DNA of 64,000 nucleotides, taken from positions 3,727,501 to 3,791,500 of the forward strand of contig CP114493.1 of assembly GCA_027186245.1 (NCBI GenBank), given 5' to 3'. The position numbers were made by a program, and so were the translations under genes. Positions within the stretch are counted from its first letter, which is position 1, and every line of letters begins with the position of its first letter. This document shows positions 34,140-45,326 of the stretch, in pieces. This DNA comes from Coriaria nepalensis (Eukaryota > Streptophyta > Magnoliopsida > Cucurbitales > Coriariaceae). Under the pieces are notes generated by a model. The model saw nothing but the letters and a program-made list of their open reading frames with translations. It did no database searches and was not told the origin of the DNA.

Positions 34140-35370
34140 GTCTACTCTCACCTTGAGGTGGCTGCCTCTCAGTTATAAGCCTCTTCATCTGACCAATTGA
34201 GCTCAAAGGAGTTCTTTGCAGCTTTTTGGCTTACTTGGTCGTAGCCTTGGCTTCTCTCCTCTCCTTCAACTCTAAGAATTGTTAGTCAGTCATAGCAGCG
34301 ACCTTAGTCTTGGAGTTTGAGCGTTAATATAAAATAAAAAAAATCAAATCGCACCATCTCTGTAATAGGTGAATGCCTCTTTTTCCCCTGAAGTTGTCGG
34401 AATTATTCGTAATAAGATATTGGCTACAATTGAAAAGGTCTTATCAATAAAATTTCCATTTATCTGAGATCTAGGCATAGGTAGCAACCCATTCTATAAT
34501 TTCGTTTAATTACCTCTCGTGAGAAAATGATCCCACAAACAAAGGAATTGTATAGTACAAAATAACATAAAAACCTATTCATTAAAAAGGATATGACCTT
34601 CCATTCGATACTCAACTTTTTTATTTTTCACATGAAATCGACAAAAAATAAGAAAGAGTTGAATCCGGTTAAAAAAATTTAGTGTTAGAAGGCACATTAA
34701 AAAATGTACTCATACTGCAAAATATAGAAATAAGTTTACCTTGAGGGAAAGCCTTCGTTTCGGCTTTAAGGATAGTATGTAGAGGGTTGACATGTAATGG
34801 GAGGTCAGCACCAATTACATCACAGTTAGTCAGACGGTTTATTATTAGAACTACCCTAAAATTACTCTCATCCTCAAGCTTATTCATATGGCCTCCCACA
34901 CCATCTCTTCCATCTCGAAGAGTAGAATCTCCATCTTTGGAGTGCTTTTCTCTTGATACTCGTTGTGGAGGGTGTAACGGGAGGCAAAAGGCACTGCCGA
35001 TTCTCGATCATAATAAAGCACTTCTCTTTACATAATTCACTAGCTTGAAGAAGCCCGATTATGGACTTGTCCTTCTCCAAAGTATTGTAGTACCACCCTT
35101 GATTAATCAGGCTCAAATTAACCAGGGAAAGAAAGAAGATGGCTTCAGGCGTATGACTAGTCTCCTCGTGGTAAACTATAAACAATCCTAGCAGGGTTCT
35201 CGACGCATTCATTACTAATTGAATCGGTGGTAACTGCCATGTGTAAATAAGTGCGAACCAAGGTTTCATTCTAGACTTCTAGCAATTGAACGAAGTCGTG
35301 TACATCTTTTGCCACCAAAAACCAGCCACGTGCTTTTTTGGTATACTTACTTCTGCACTAAACTTTGTCC
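34140..35370 (-). pseudogene. Tat antisense ORF (aORF) remnant
   Basis: The best part is the 129-codon minus-strand frame at 35269-34880: ALIYTWQLPPIQLVMNASRT, LLGLFIVYHEETSHTPEAIF and NQGWYYNTLEKD. Its layout (P..L..N..R.L.GF.....E......F.....L.....GWYY) is that of the plant antisense ORF found downstream of pol in Tat elements. An upstream piece (KKARGWFLVAKDVHDFVQLL) and a charged C-terminal piece near 34140-34320 fit the same protein. A TAG sits just before the start codon, so the reading frame is broken. Its function is unknown. Confidence 0.5.
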
Positions 35371-35389
35371 TGTAAAAGTGATTTCAATC

Positions 35390-36360
35390 CACTTGACTTT
35401 TCAGTACTCTTTCGTATGATATATAATATGGAACATGATTTGGATCGCATTTCTCAATGTATATATTTAATTGTATGATTTCTTCATCTCTGTCCGAAAA
35501 TTCAAGAAGTAATGATAAGAAAATTCTTATAATTATTATTACCATTATTATTATTATGTGTGGAATGATTATGGATTGATGATTAGAGGAGGGATTAACG
35601 TTGGACTTTATCACCACGGAAATTTTGGCACCTTATATATATCCAATTCACCACCAAACTTAAGAGATGAAAAGTTACCTCTAATTAGCTCTTTATATTA
35701 TATAATAATGGCTATTTTCATCATTTTAATTAACCATACTCATATATATATATATATAATATGTTTGTCATAATTAATAATAATATAATTATTTAATTTA
35801 TTTTCCTTTGTATTTTACGAAATAGATATTAAAATATTCTAACACCGATAAATAAAACGAATCTATTTTAAAAAAACCGTAAACTACTATGAACCTCAAA
35901 TAATTCTTCCTTTCTTTACTTTCTTTATTTAATGTTATATGATATCATTATTGTTTCTACTTTATTAATCTGATTATTCTATATGGGCATTATTACTAAC
36001 ACTACTTAATTCAAATCTATGCAACAAATTAATCCTCTAGAAATGCTCAGACAGCATCAAAAATTCAAAGAACTACATGCAATCAAGATAGCTACTACAT
36101 ACTGAACATCAAAAAAATTTCAGCTAGCTTTTCAACTTCTCGATTCTTCTCTATTTCCATTTATTTTTAGGTGAAAACTCGATCAGAAAAAATTGGAAAG
36201 AGGGATCGTGTAGAGAATCTATAGATAAAGCTGGATGATTCTTCGCGGAACTTTTACTTGCTGCGAAACTTTTCAAACTTCCTTAATTTGATTTATACTT
36301 CAATCTTTACTTCTTATTTTCTCTGTAAAGTTCAAAATCTTAAAGTGTTAAGCTTTGTAA
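35390..36360. other. AT-rich spacer, nothing recognised
   Basis: It includes a short TA microsatellite near 35742-35760. There are no supported genes. Confidence 0.5.
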
Positions 36361-36369
36361 TGCGATTTT

Positions 36370-38242
36370 CTTAGTATTATCAAGATAGTGACGTAAATCA
36401 CAACGAGGATGAGGATGCAACAAAAAAAAAAAGCAACGATGAAGAGATTGAGAATGTGGGTGATCATGATGAGTGTGAGGGAATAGAGAAAGAATGTGGT
36501 ACTAATAACAACAACAAGATCAATCTTGCGAATCAAGAGTACGAGGATGACTTCTTCATGAGAGTAATACTCACCAGGACTCTACCCGATGTTTTATTTT
36601 ATCAAGATAACTTAGATCACATAAGAAATGACAAGATATGGCCACCACAACTACCTATTTTACTAGACGAGATGCACCCACCATCACTACTTGTACCGCA
36701 TTCACCTGACGATATGCCGCCACCATCACCATGTATACCGTGGTCACCTGATGAGATGTCGCCACCATCACCATGTATACCACTTTCATCACAACCTCTA
36801 ATGATATTAAAGATGATGATTTTATTGTCCCTATTACTACCCAGAACTCAACAATTATTGCATGCAATTTAGTTCCAATTGTCTTTTCCTAATCAAGTGG
36901 AGGTGCCTTTTATTTTACAGTATTTTATATCGAAGAGAAAACTAAAGGCGAGCATACATATATGCTCGAGTAAGACTACATTTGTAGTCGTGCACATGAA
37001 TCTAAATTGCAAGGGGCGATTTCGTGCTATTAGAAATAAGAATTCATTTTTTTAAAATTTGAACATTTAAAGATGAGTACAGATGTTCTCATTTATTCAA
37101 GCAAAGCAAACATGGGCAATCATCGATATCTATAATTAGACGACATGTGATGGCTATGTATAATGGGTGTACCGAGACTCCTAACGCACTAGCTGTTATT
37201 AGTATTGCCCACAATGATCTCAGTATACAAATTAGTTATTAGAAGAGATGAAAATCTAGATCAATTGCACATGACCTTATTAGGAGTACGACCAAGAATA
37301 GTTTCAAAGATTTAGTATTTTTGGCAGGCATGCTGAAAGTGGCTAATCTGGAAACTGTAATTGCACTATTGATATATGGAAATAACATATTTCTTTTTTT
37401 TTTCTTTGCCTTTAGAGCATCCATCAAATGATTTTAATTTATGCGAAGAGTTATTTGTATTGACGGAACATTTTGGAGTATAAATACAAAGGCACTCTTT
37501 TGGTTGCAATGGCCCAAGATAGTAACAAATACATCATCTATTAGCATGTGCGATTGTTGATTTGGAGAATGATGCATTATGAAATTGGTTCTTAAGGAGG
37601 TTGAAGAGCTTGATCCCCGATGCTACTGATTTGATTTTTGTATCAGATCAGGTAAATAGTATTAATAGTACTATACAAAGTGTTTACCTAAATGTAAGAT
37701 ATGGTGCATGCATATGGCACCTCGGCCAAAACATCAAGGCCATATTCAAGTGTGGTTGGATTCTTGAACTCAACAAGACGGCCAGGGCATATAAGGTTTG
37801 AGAATTTGTTACATACTTCAACGAAATCAGACTACAACAACCTGGTGTTGTAATGCTAGATTTGAACATTGGGTAATCATTTCAATAGTGATCGATATGA
37901 CATAATGACTAATAATATTGTGAAGTCTCTTAATGCTTTGTTGAAGGATGAACGTGAGTGTCCAATTATAGAAATCATCGATTGTATCAGGAAGATAATG
38001 ACTACTTAGTTTTACAAACGATAATGTATAGCAAATGAGACGAAACACCATTGACACTTGAGATAGAGAAAGAGCTGCATAGAAGACACAATAAATCTGT
38101 AACAATGAAGGTTGATGTAGTGAACAATAATATATTTGAGGTGACTGGTATTTCAACTAATGCTTTGATGAAGTTAGAGGATAAGAGTTGCACATCTAGG
38201 GTATTCAAGTTGGATAAGTTGTCGTGCATCCATGCTTTATGA
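36370..38242 (+). pseudogene. MULE transposase, copy C
   Basis: It begins with an acidic region (GDHDECEGIEKECGTNNNNK, then DDFFMRVILT) and a proline-rich repeat (SPDDMPPPSPCIPWSPDEM) up to 36800. The zinc-finger and catalytic parts from 36980 to 37850 are heavily broken, with readable pieces RRVICIDGTFW, GACIWHLGQNIKAIFKCG and YFNEIRLQQPGV. The SWIM-region ORF (38051-38242) reads EKELHRRHNKSVTMKV then CTSRVFKLDKLSCIHAL. The second SWIM cysteine is Ser. It is the same family as copy B and, like it, is followed by telomere-like repeats. Confidence 0.82.
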
Positions 38243-38395
38243 TTTAGAATTTTAATGGTTTAAGGTTAAGTATATAAAGTTTATGATATAAGGTTTACGG
38301 TGTAAAATATAAGGTTTAGAGTATAAGATTTACTATTTAAGGTGTTTAGAGTTTAGTGTTTATGGTATTAAGGTTTAGAGTTTAGGGTTTAGGAT
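38243..38395. repeat. Short telomere-like repeat block after MULE-C
   Basis: About 150 bp of GGTTTAAGG, GGTTTACGG, GTTTAGAGT and TTTAGGGTTTAGG units begins directly at the stop after the SWIM motif. It parallels the larger block after MULE-B. Confidence 0.75.
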
Positions 38396-39960
38396 AAGAA
38401 AGGAAAATACTCTTATTTTGAATTTTTTTTACAAACTACCCTTCAATATTTTTTAATATAAATATGGATTATTGAAAAATAAAACACAAAAGTGCCCTTA
38501 AAATAAAGAAAGAAAAATAGGAAAAAGCTTAAAACGAACTCCATGAATGAATTTCTTTTTGGATAGTTTGTCGTCAAAGGTCGAAGGTCAAGTGTTATGC
38601 AGACTCGTTCGTGCGTTATGCGTTGCAAAAAGAAATAAAAACAAAATACAAGACTATTTATACATTTCACGATACGAATACATTTCGATTATGATTATTT
38701 ATCAATTATTGAAAGAGAAATAAATGATAAAAGCTTGAACTTCGTTTAAGAAGTAAAGACGAAAATCTCATTTTTAATTTGATATTTCGATTACGAAGCT
38801 TGCAAATGAATAATAAATGAGGAAAGTAAAAATTCAAAAATCGATTAAAAATAATAAAAGTGTAGGATTAGATTAGAACGGATTAAAAGAACTGGAATTT
38901 TTATTTCAGTTTGTTAACGTTGGTGTTTGTTCTTTCCGAATAAAAAAACGTTGATTTTGGTAGAAGGTAAAAGGAGATGAGTATATTTTGGTAATTTTAG
39001 TAATTTTATTAATCTTTAATAATATAAAAAGCTAGTTTCTCAAACAAACTTTTAGTAGACGACAAAACCTTTTCATAAGACTTATTACGTCATTCACTTT
39101 TTTTTAATGTACAAACATATATATAAAACTTATAAATATATTTTTTTTATTTTAAGAATTTTTAAATTACATATTTTATTTCTGGATTATGAAAAATATC
39201 TACAATATACTTTTATCACTATAAGCAAACAAATTTTCGTTATGACCAACAGCTCGTCCAAGGAAACGCTAGAATCCTGATTCCACCATTGATCCTGATC
39301 AAATCATGCCATTATTTTTTCCCATTGATATCACTAACAAAAGTCTCATACGTAATTCGGTGCTTAATTATGTGTACGCATGATCACTTAATTTGACCAT
39401 AATCCAACTTTGCTTAAACAGTATGTAGCTAAGTTATCATAACATTGTAACCACCTACCAAAGGTAGATTTTTTAACATAAACTATATATTTATATAGTT
39501 GGGTATTTCGCACTTTGCTCTCTCCTTCTATCACTCTCTCCTTCTATCACTATTTTTTTTTTTAAAACCAAACCTCTTTTCGGATTTCATAGCCAAAGAG
39601 TTGCTGGATGTATATCCTTTTAAAAATACACTTCCCCAATCAGAGATAAGCTTGACTCCATCTATATATACACGGATGTTTATATATAAGGTTCCGCTAG
39701 TTTTAGCACCTAAAATGATAAAGAAATTAAAAGTCAAGCCTAACCGTTTTTTATATTTATGATACTATCCTAATATAATTAAAAAGAAAAAAAAAGTAAA
39801 TAAGAATAGACAAAATTACTCTTGAAAAAGCTGACAAAGGTGGCAGATGTATTATCTTAATGTCACTCAAATATTAAGTGAAAGATAAGTTTGTCATCAT
39901 CACTATCAAGCTAACAAACGACAAGTTTTTCCAATAGAAATTGTGTTTCTTCCATGAAAA
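38396..39960. other. AT-rich spacer, nothing recognised
   Basis: Short ORFs at 38443-38670 and 39499-39762 have no recognisable domains. Confidence 0.45.
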
Positions 39961-40229
39961 GTGATTTACCTCCACTTCTCATCATTTCTCGTTCATATCA
40001 ATCATAAACTTCTAATAGATTTGTGTTTGAGGTTCATAACCAAAGGTGAGAGCTTCAAGATAGAAAGCTTCATGTTTAGGGAAATATTCATACCCACATT
40101 TTTTCACTTTTGTATGAAAATGTGATGGGTAGTTCTTTATTTTTGGGATCGTTCCATTCAAGTAGTGATTGTAATTTACATTTCAAATTGTTTTGCAAGT
40201 GAAAGAATGTGGAAATGTGAAAAAATATA

Positions 40230-40580
40230 TAATCTGAGAAATCTAAAAAAACAGAGGAAGTGGAGTTCGTATTTCCCAATTTCTCAATATGCACGTATAA
40301 AGAGAACATTGGGAAATTGGAAAAGAGAACAGAATTCAAAATTTTCTCAATTTCTCAATGTCTTAAGTAGTCAGAGTAAATTGAGAAATTGGAAAATAAA
40401 ATATAATCAAAATATTTTATAATTTTCCAATATTTTAAATTAGGAGAGTACATTAGGAAATTAGGAAAACTTAGCAGAATAAAAGCATTTCCGAATTTCT
40501 TAATATCTCAATATAAGAGAGTAAATTAGAAAATTTGGAAACATAACAAAATCAAAATATTTTTCAATTTCATTATTTTT
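40230..40580. repeat. Hairpin-type repeats in the MULE-D leader
   Basis: Pairs such as CCCAATTTCTCAATAT and CATTGGGAAATTGG recur every 80-90 bp. Copies also lie in the opposite arm (44140-44440) and at 42560-42690. Each pair can fold as a hairpin around the central bases. Confidence 0.75.
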
Positions 40581-40586
40581 CATGGC

Positions 40587-41770
40587 AATTAGAGAGCTGT
40601 ATTAAATGGATTCAAATTTATGAGAAGGATTATTGACATTGATGGTAGCTTCTTGAAGTTGAAGTATAGAGGCACGCTTTTGTGCGCAACTATTTAGGAT
40701 GGTAATAACCATATTTATCTACTAGCATGGGCTATAGTCGATTTGGAGAACAAAGCATCATGAAAATGGTTCTTGAGTAAACTATAGGGTTTGATCCCCA
40801 ATGTAACGGATTTCATTTTTATGTCAGATCGGGCAAAGAGTATAGAGAACACAATACGAGATTAGAGACTTACATGTGGCAAAGAGTATAGGGTTTTATC
40901 CACATTTTAAACACGATGCTTACATGTGGCACCTCAGTAATCACATTAAGTCCAAGTCCAAATGTGGTGGTATTTTAGATTTATTATGTAAGGCGGCCAA
41001 AACATACAAGATTAGAGACTTCAAGATATACTTTAACGAGATTAGAGCTCAAGATCTGGGTGTTCAACCTACTTGGAAAGGGTTGGATTTCATTACTACG
41101 CGAGAGCGTATTTCACTGGTAACCGGTACAATATAATGACTAATAATATATCATAGTTGCTTAATGTTTTATTGAAGGATGCACATGAGTATTCAATCAT
41201 AGTGTTGCTCATTGTAATCTGGAGTATTATGCCAACTTGGTTCAACAACTACATATGCAAGGTAAATCTAACAAGTACCCCACTTACTCCGAAGGTGGAA
41301 AATGAGTTAACGAGAAGACATAATGAATCATTGAGTATGAAAGTATGTAGCTTAAACGATTCAAAGTATGAGATCATTAGTGCCTCATGTGCTAATATGC
41401 ATGTAGATTTAGGTGAGAAGAGTTTCACATGCAGGATTTTCCAAGTGGATAAGCTCCTATGCGTTCATTCATTTGCAGTTATGAGTTACATAGCCGCAAA
41501 TAACCGGGGATACAACCTCACACCCTATGCTCAGAGCACTACATGACTAGGTACCGGAGGCAAGCATATACAGAATCGATATATCAAATACTATCGAAGA
41601 ATGACTGAGATTTTTTATCAGAGGTTTGAGCAATCATTGTCGAACCTCCCATAATTCATAAACAAAGCGGGAGACCGAAGAAGTGACGTATACCTTCGAG
41701 TGGTGAAGTTTCTCGAAAGAGGAAAAAGTATAGCAAATGTGGGGTTTATTGACATAATAAGGCTACATGT
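40587..41770 (+). pseudogene. MULE transposase, copy D (catalytic to C-terminal part)
   Basis: The first part reads FKFMRRIIDIDGSFLKLKYR and FIFMSDRAKSIENTIRD, the catalytic region. A small local duplication (AAAGAGTATA and TACATGTGGCA each occur twice near 40835-40930) breaks the frame. Open parts 40876-41136 and 41157-41546 follow, with AYMWHLSNHIKSKSKCGG, EFNEIRA-like helix, NELTRRHNESLSMKV and a SWIM motif CRIFQVDKLLCVHSF. A basic end (RPKK-type) continues to about 41770. It belongs to the same superfamily as copies B and C but a diverged subfamily. Confidence 0.82.
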
Positions 41771-41989
41771 CAGAACCCTATTCTTTTACCTGCCACAATA
41801 CATTGATGCCTAATACCATCCTTTGAAAATATGCAATTGGGAAATTATAGTTTTGTAGTTTTTTTTTTTTTTTTTTTTACGTGAAACAAGTTTTTTTATT
41901 CCCAATACCACCTTTTGAAGATATGTAATGAAAGAAATAGAAATGATATTGTTAAAGATATAACCTTATCTCTAAAGATATTCATATTA

Positions 41990-42540
41990 TACATAAACAT
42001 TACACTTAGAACCATAAAAGTGATACATTTCAATAGTTGACCAAATAGTTTGGCATTTATATATTCATATTATATCTAAACACTACACTTAGAACCATAA
42101 AGGTGATATCTTTCCATAGTTGACCAAAAGCTTTGACTTTTATATGTTCTTATTATGTCTAAACACTACACTTATAACTATAAATGTATAACATTTCAAA
42201 AGTTGTACCAAAAAGTTTGACATTTATATGTTCATATTATGTTTAAATACTACACTTATAGTCATAAAGGTGATAGATACATTTCAATGGTTGACCAAAA
42301 GGTTTAACCTTTATATATTCATATTATATCTAAACACTACAATTAGAATCATAAAAGTGTAATATTTCAATAGTTAACCAAAAGGTTTATCCTTTATATA
42401 TTCATATTATGTCTAAACACGAAACTTAAAACCATAAAGGTGTAACCTCAATAATTGACAAAAAAGTTTGATATTTATATGTTCAAATTATGTCTAAATA
42501 TCATATTTAGAACCAAAATGTGGAATCTTTCACTAATCAA
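41990..42540. repeat. About 82-bp tandem repeat, seven copies
   Basis: TAAACACTACACTTAGAACC-type cores occur near 41994, 42075, 42157, 42243, 42329, 42411 and 42494. Each is followed by CATAAAGGTGATA and GTTGACCAAAAGGTTTG elements. It occupies the centre of the inverted repeat. Confidence 0.85.
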
Positions 42541-43169
42541 CCAAACATCTAACTTTCTTAATTTCCTAATGTTTATCATGTTACTGAGATATTGAGAAAT
42601 TGGGAAGGTAATAGAATCATGTTAAATTCTCAATTTCCCAATGTATATATCATTACTAAGACATAGAGAAATTAGAAAAGAAAACATAGGGTTTTGTTTT
42701 ATGCACATTGAAAATAAAACAAAGGGTTCTTATTTGTGCACATTTATCCAACTTGACCTTAATGAAATTGAAGCAATTTCATGCCAAAGAACATAAAGCG
42801 TTCCAGGCTAGGGTAATGAAATTGAAGCAAAAATTAAAAATTAAAAATAAAAATAATTGCAAAAGTTCACGTATATACATAACAAACCAACCAATACCCA
42901 ATACAATACATGTAAATAGAACAATTTAAACCAACTAATTCGGACATCACATCCTAGAGTTACCAAACCAATCTAGCTTTCACAAATACAAATTAACATA
43001 AATATTATAACAAACATACTATCCAATTGCAATAGTACTAAACAAAATATAAACATAAGTATTGTAAAACCTAATTAATATCTAAGTCTCATTGATATAT
43101 AGCAGTGAGAATTTGACATAAATATCCAATTGTACTAGTCATCTTTACCTTTTTAGTATCTCGCATAAA

Positions 43170-43890
43170 AGTGGATTCTACATCGTCTCTTACTTTTTCT
43201 GAAAATTCATCCTCCACCCACCTCTTCTTCCTCTACTTCTTCTTCTTATTTTTCTTCTTCTTCCTCTTCTTCTTTTTCAACCGCCATCATTGGTTCAACA
43301 TACAGTTCATGAACTTTATCGTCCAATTCCTCTGCCAAAGCATCCACCATATCATTTACATAATCCTGAAGGCTAGCAAACTTTCTCAAATAAGATTGAC
43401 TTTTCTCCTCTAATGTAGCCTTTAATATACCATGTATAATGAGCTAAAATATAATAACGTCAATATCAGATAAATTTTATTGAATATCGTAAAGTAAATA
43501 ATATAGACGAATTACTCACCTCATCCGTATGTAACCACACTTCTATTTTCTTGTGAGTTACAATGTACTTAGACTTCAAACTCTAGTTCAACATCCGAGG
43601 TATCTTATCGGCTAATTTTTTTATTGGGACTTATTTTGCAAGATATGAGATTGATTCATAAGCACATACCTGCGTAGTAAAAGGGTTAGTACATACTATT
43701 TTATTCGGTTCTAACGTAAACAAATTATACGGAAAAATATAAACTACTAACCTGAAAAGCAAGAGGAATTCCTTTAAGCGTGTAAGTTTCTTCTTCAGCA
43801 CCAAAAGCCTTATGTTTTAGCATGTGTATAAACATCTCGTATTGTGTTCACTATAATTTTCGTCCAATCCGATACAAAAATCAAATATGA
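43170..43890 (-). pseudogene. DUF1985-like gene part joined to the MULE arm
   Basis: Minus-strand pieces read MLKHKAFGAEEETYTLKGIP, then LAFQ followed by GT and, downstream, a CAG junction and VCAYESISYLAK. This resembles the plant DUF1985 pattern (Y.L.GFP.AFQ.W.YE.IP.LA), as found in ULP1-like genes carried by MULEs. A later segment is strongly acidic and K/E-rich near 43290-43200. The join to transposase sequence is at about 43855. A ULP1 catalytic domain was not found. Identity is moderate confidence. Confidence 0.5.
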
Positions 43891-44110
43891 TGTATTGGGG
43901 ATCAAACCTTATAGTTTACTTAAGAACCATTTTCACGATGCTTCTTTCTCTGAATCAACTATAGCTCATGCTAGTAGATAAAAGTGGTGGTTACAATCCT
44001 GAGTAGTTATGCATAAAAGTGTGCCTTTGTACTTCGATTTCAAATAGGTACCATCAATACCAATAATCCTTCTCATAAATCTGAATCCATTTATTGTAGC
44101 TCCAATTACC
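43855..44110 (-). pseudogene. MULE transposase fragment, inverted copy D'
   Basis: On the minus strand: INGFRFMRRIIGIDGTYLKS, then KYKGTLLCITTQDCNHHFYL, with further diverged catalytic-region codons to 43860. It matches copy D in inverted orientation and stops abruptly where the DUF1985-like sequence begins. Confidence 0.75.
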
Positions 44111-44827
44111 ATAAAAAATAGCAAAATTGGGCAATATTTTGATTCTATTTTTTTTCTCAATTTCCCAATTTACTCTCTTACATTGATGCATTAGGAAATT
44201 GGAAATGTTTTGATTTTGTCCAGTTTTCTCAATTTCACTATGTACTCTCCTAATTTAAAATATTAGAAAATTGAGAAATATTTGGATTTTGTTATGTTTC
44301 CCAAATTTTCAATGTACTATAACTACTTAAGATATGGAAAAGTTAGGAAAATTTTGAATTATGTTTTCTTTACCAATTTCTCAATATTCTCTCTATACAG
44401 ACACATTGAAAAATTGGGAAAGAACTTCATTTCCTCTATTTTTTCAGATTTTCCAAATTTTACGTTTTTTTTCATCTTTCCATCTTCTTTCACTTATAGA
44501 ACAACTCGAAATATTTAATGCAATCACTATTTGAACGGAACGACCCAAAAATAGAGGATTACCCATTACATTTTCATTAAAAAAATGAAAAAACATGGGT
44601 ATGTATCTTATGCTAAACCCAAAGCTTTTTCTATCTTGAAATTCTTCACCTTCAATTAATAACCTAATATCAAACTGCTTTTACTAAAATTATAATATTT
44701 TATTGGAAAATTGGAAAATACAAATCAAAATCAATCATATTTTCAATCTAATAGATCTATAATTTAAGTCTATAACAATCATACAAATATCATAAAATAT
44801 CCAATCAACACTATAGATTCTACATAC

Positions 44828-44971
44828 CTGCTCCGGCGAAGTGCATAACCCTTCGCTCATTGCTTTAGGTTCGCTTCAGGTTATTTTTGGATTGTCCTCC
44901 ATGTGCTCTAGCAGCTCCTCCGACCTCGGTCGCTTCTTCCTTCTCTTAATATCCGAAACCTTTCTGGTCAT
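44828..44971 (-). pseudogene. Possible first exon of the DUF1985-like gene
   Basis: An ATG at 44971 begins MTRKVSDIKRRKKRPRSEEL, a basic, nuclear-signal-like start. It continues LEHMEDNPKIT, a stop, then SEPKAMSEGLCTSPEQ and a GTATGT donor at 44827. The stop inside suggests a pseudogene. It would be separated from the DUF1985 part by the inverted-repeat arm. The link is inferred from strand, order and composition. Confidence 0.35.
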
Positions 44972-45266
44972 ATTTCAACTCTTTAACTTTGACCTTCGAG
45001 ATTAAAAAATCTTCATTCAAGCAATAAAGATGAAAAATAAAAAGAAATGGAAGAAGAATGACTCAGTATTGAAAAATATAGTAAAAGAGGCTTCTGAAAC
45101 TATTGTATTTCCTTTTTTTTTATTCAAAACTTAAAAGGAACAAAAAAGTAATTTTTCATTTTTTATTTTGAAAAGTCAAAAAGACTACTTTAACCAAGAT
45201 AAGTTTTGTGCATGCTGAATTCTTAGAAAAAAGAAAAAAGTCCAAAATTAGGCTGTCCAAATTCCC

Positions 45267-45277
45267 TCTATATATAA
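45267..45277 (+). promoter_or_regulatory. TATA box of the BAHD gene
   Basis: CTATATATAA lies about 50-60 bp upstream of the ATG at 45327, a suitable distance for a short 5' leader. Confidence 0.6.
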
Positions 45278-45326
45278 TCATATAATTTCCTAACTAGTAC
45301 TTACTGTCTCTAGCTCGCATAATCTC

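Larger units (their letters stand above)
28166..35380 (+). mobile_element. Decayed Tat-lineage Ty3/Gypsy element
   Basis: Plus-strand remnants in order are gag, protease, RT, RNase H, a second RNase H, integrase, a tandem repeat array and an antisense ORF. A second, archaeal-like RNase H and an antisense ORF between pol and the 3' LTR are known hallmarks of Tat elements. Many stops and frameshifts occur. The left part is cut by the Tekay insertion and no 3' LTR is recognised. Confidence 0.85.
40030..44675. repeat. Large inverted repeat built from MULE sequence
   Basis: The arm 40030-40863 matches the reverse complement of 43855-44675. Shared landmarks, all inverted between arms, are the TTTTTGGGATCGTTCC segment, the AATTTCTCAAT/ATTGGGAAATTGG hairpin repeats, the DGSFLKLKYRGT-type coding stretch and the GATCCCCAATG segment. 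The central 3 kb is unique to each side. Arms are diverged but clearly related. Confidence 0.85.
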
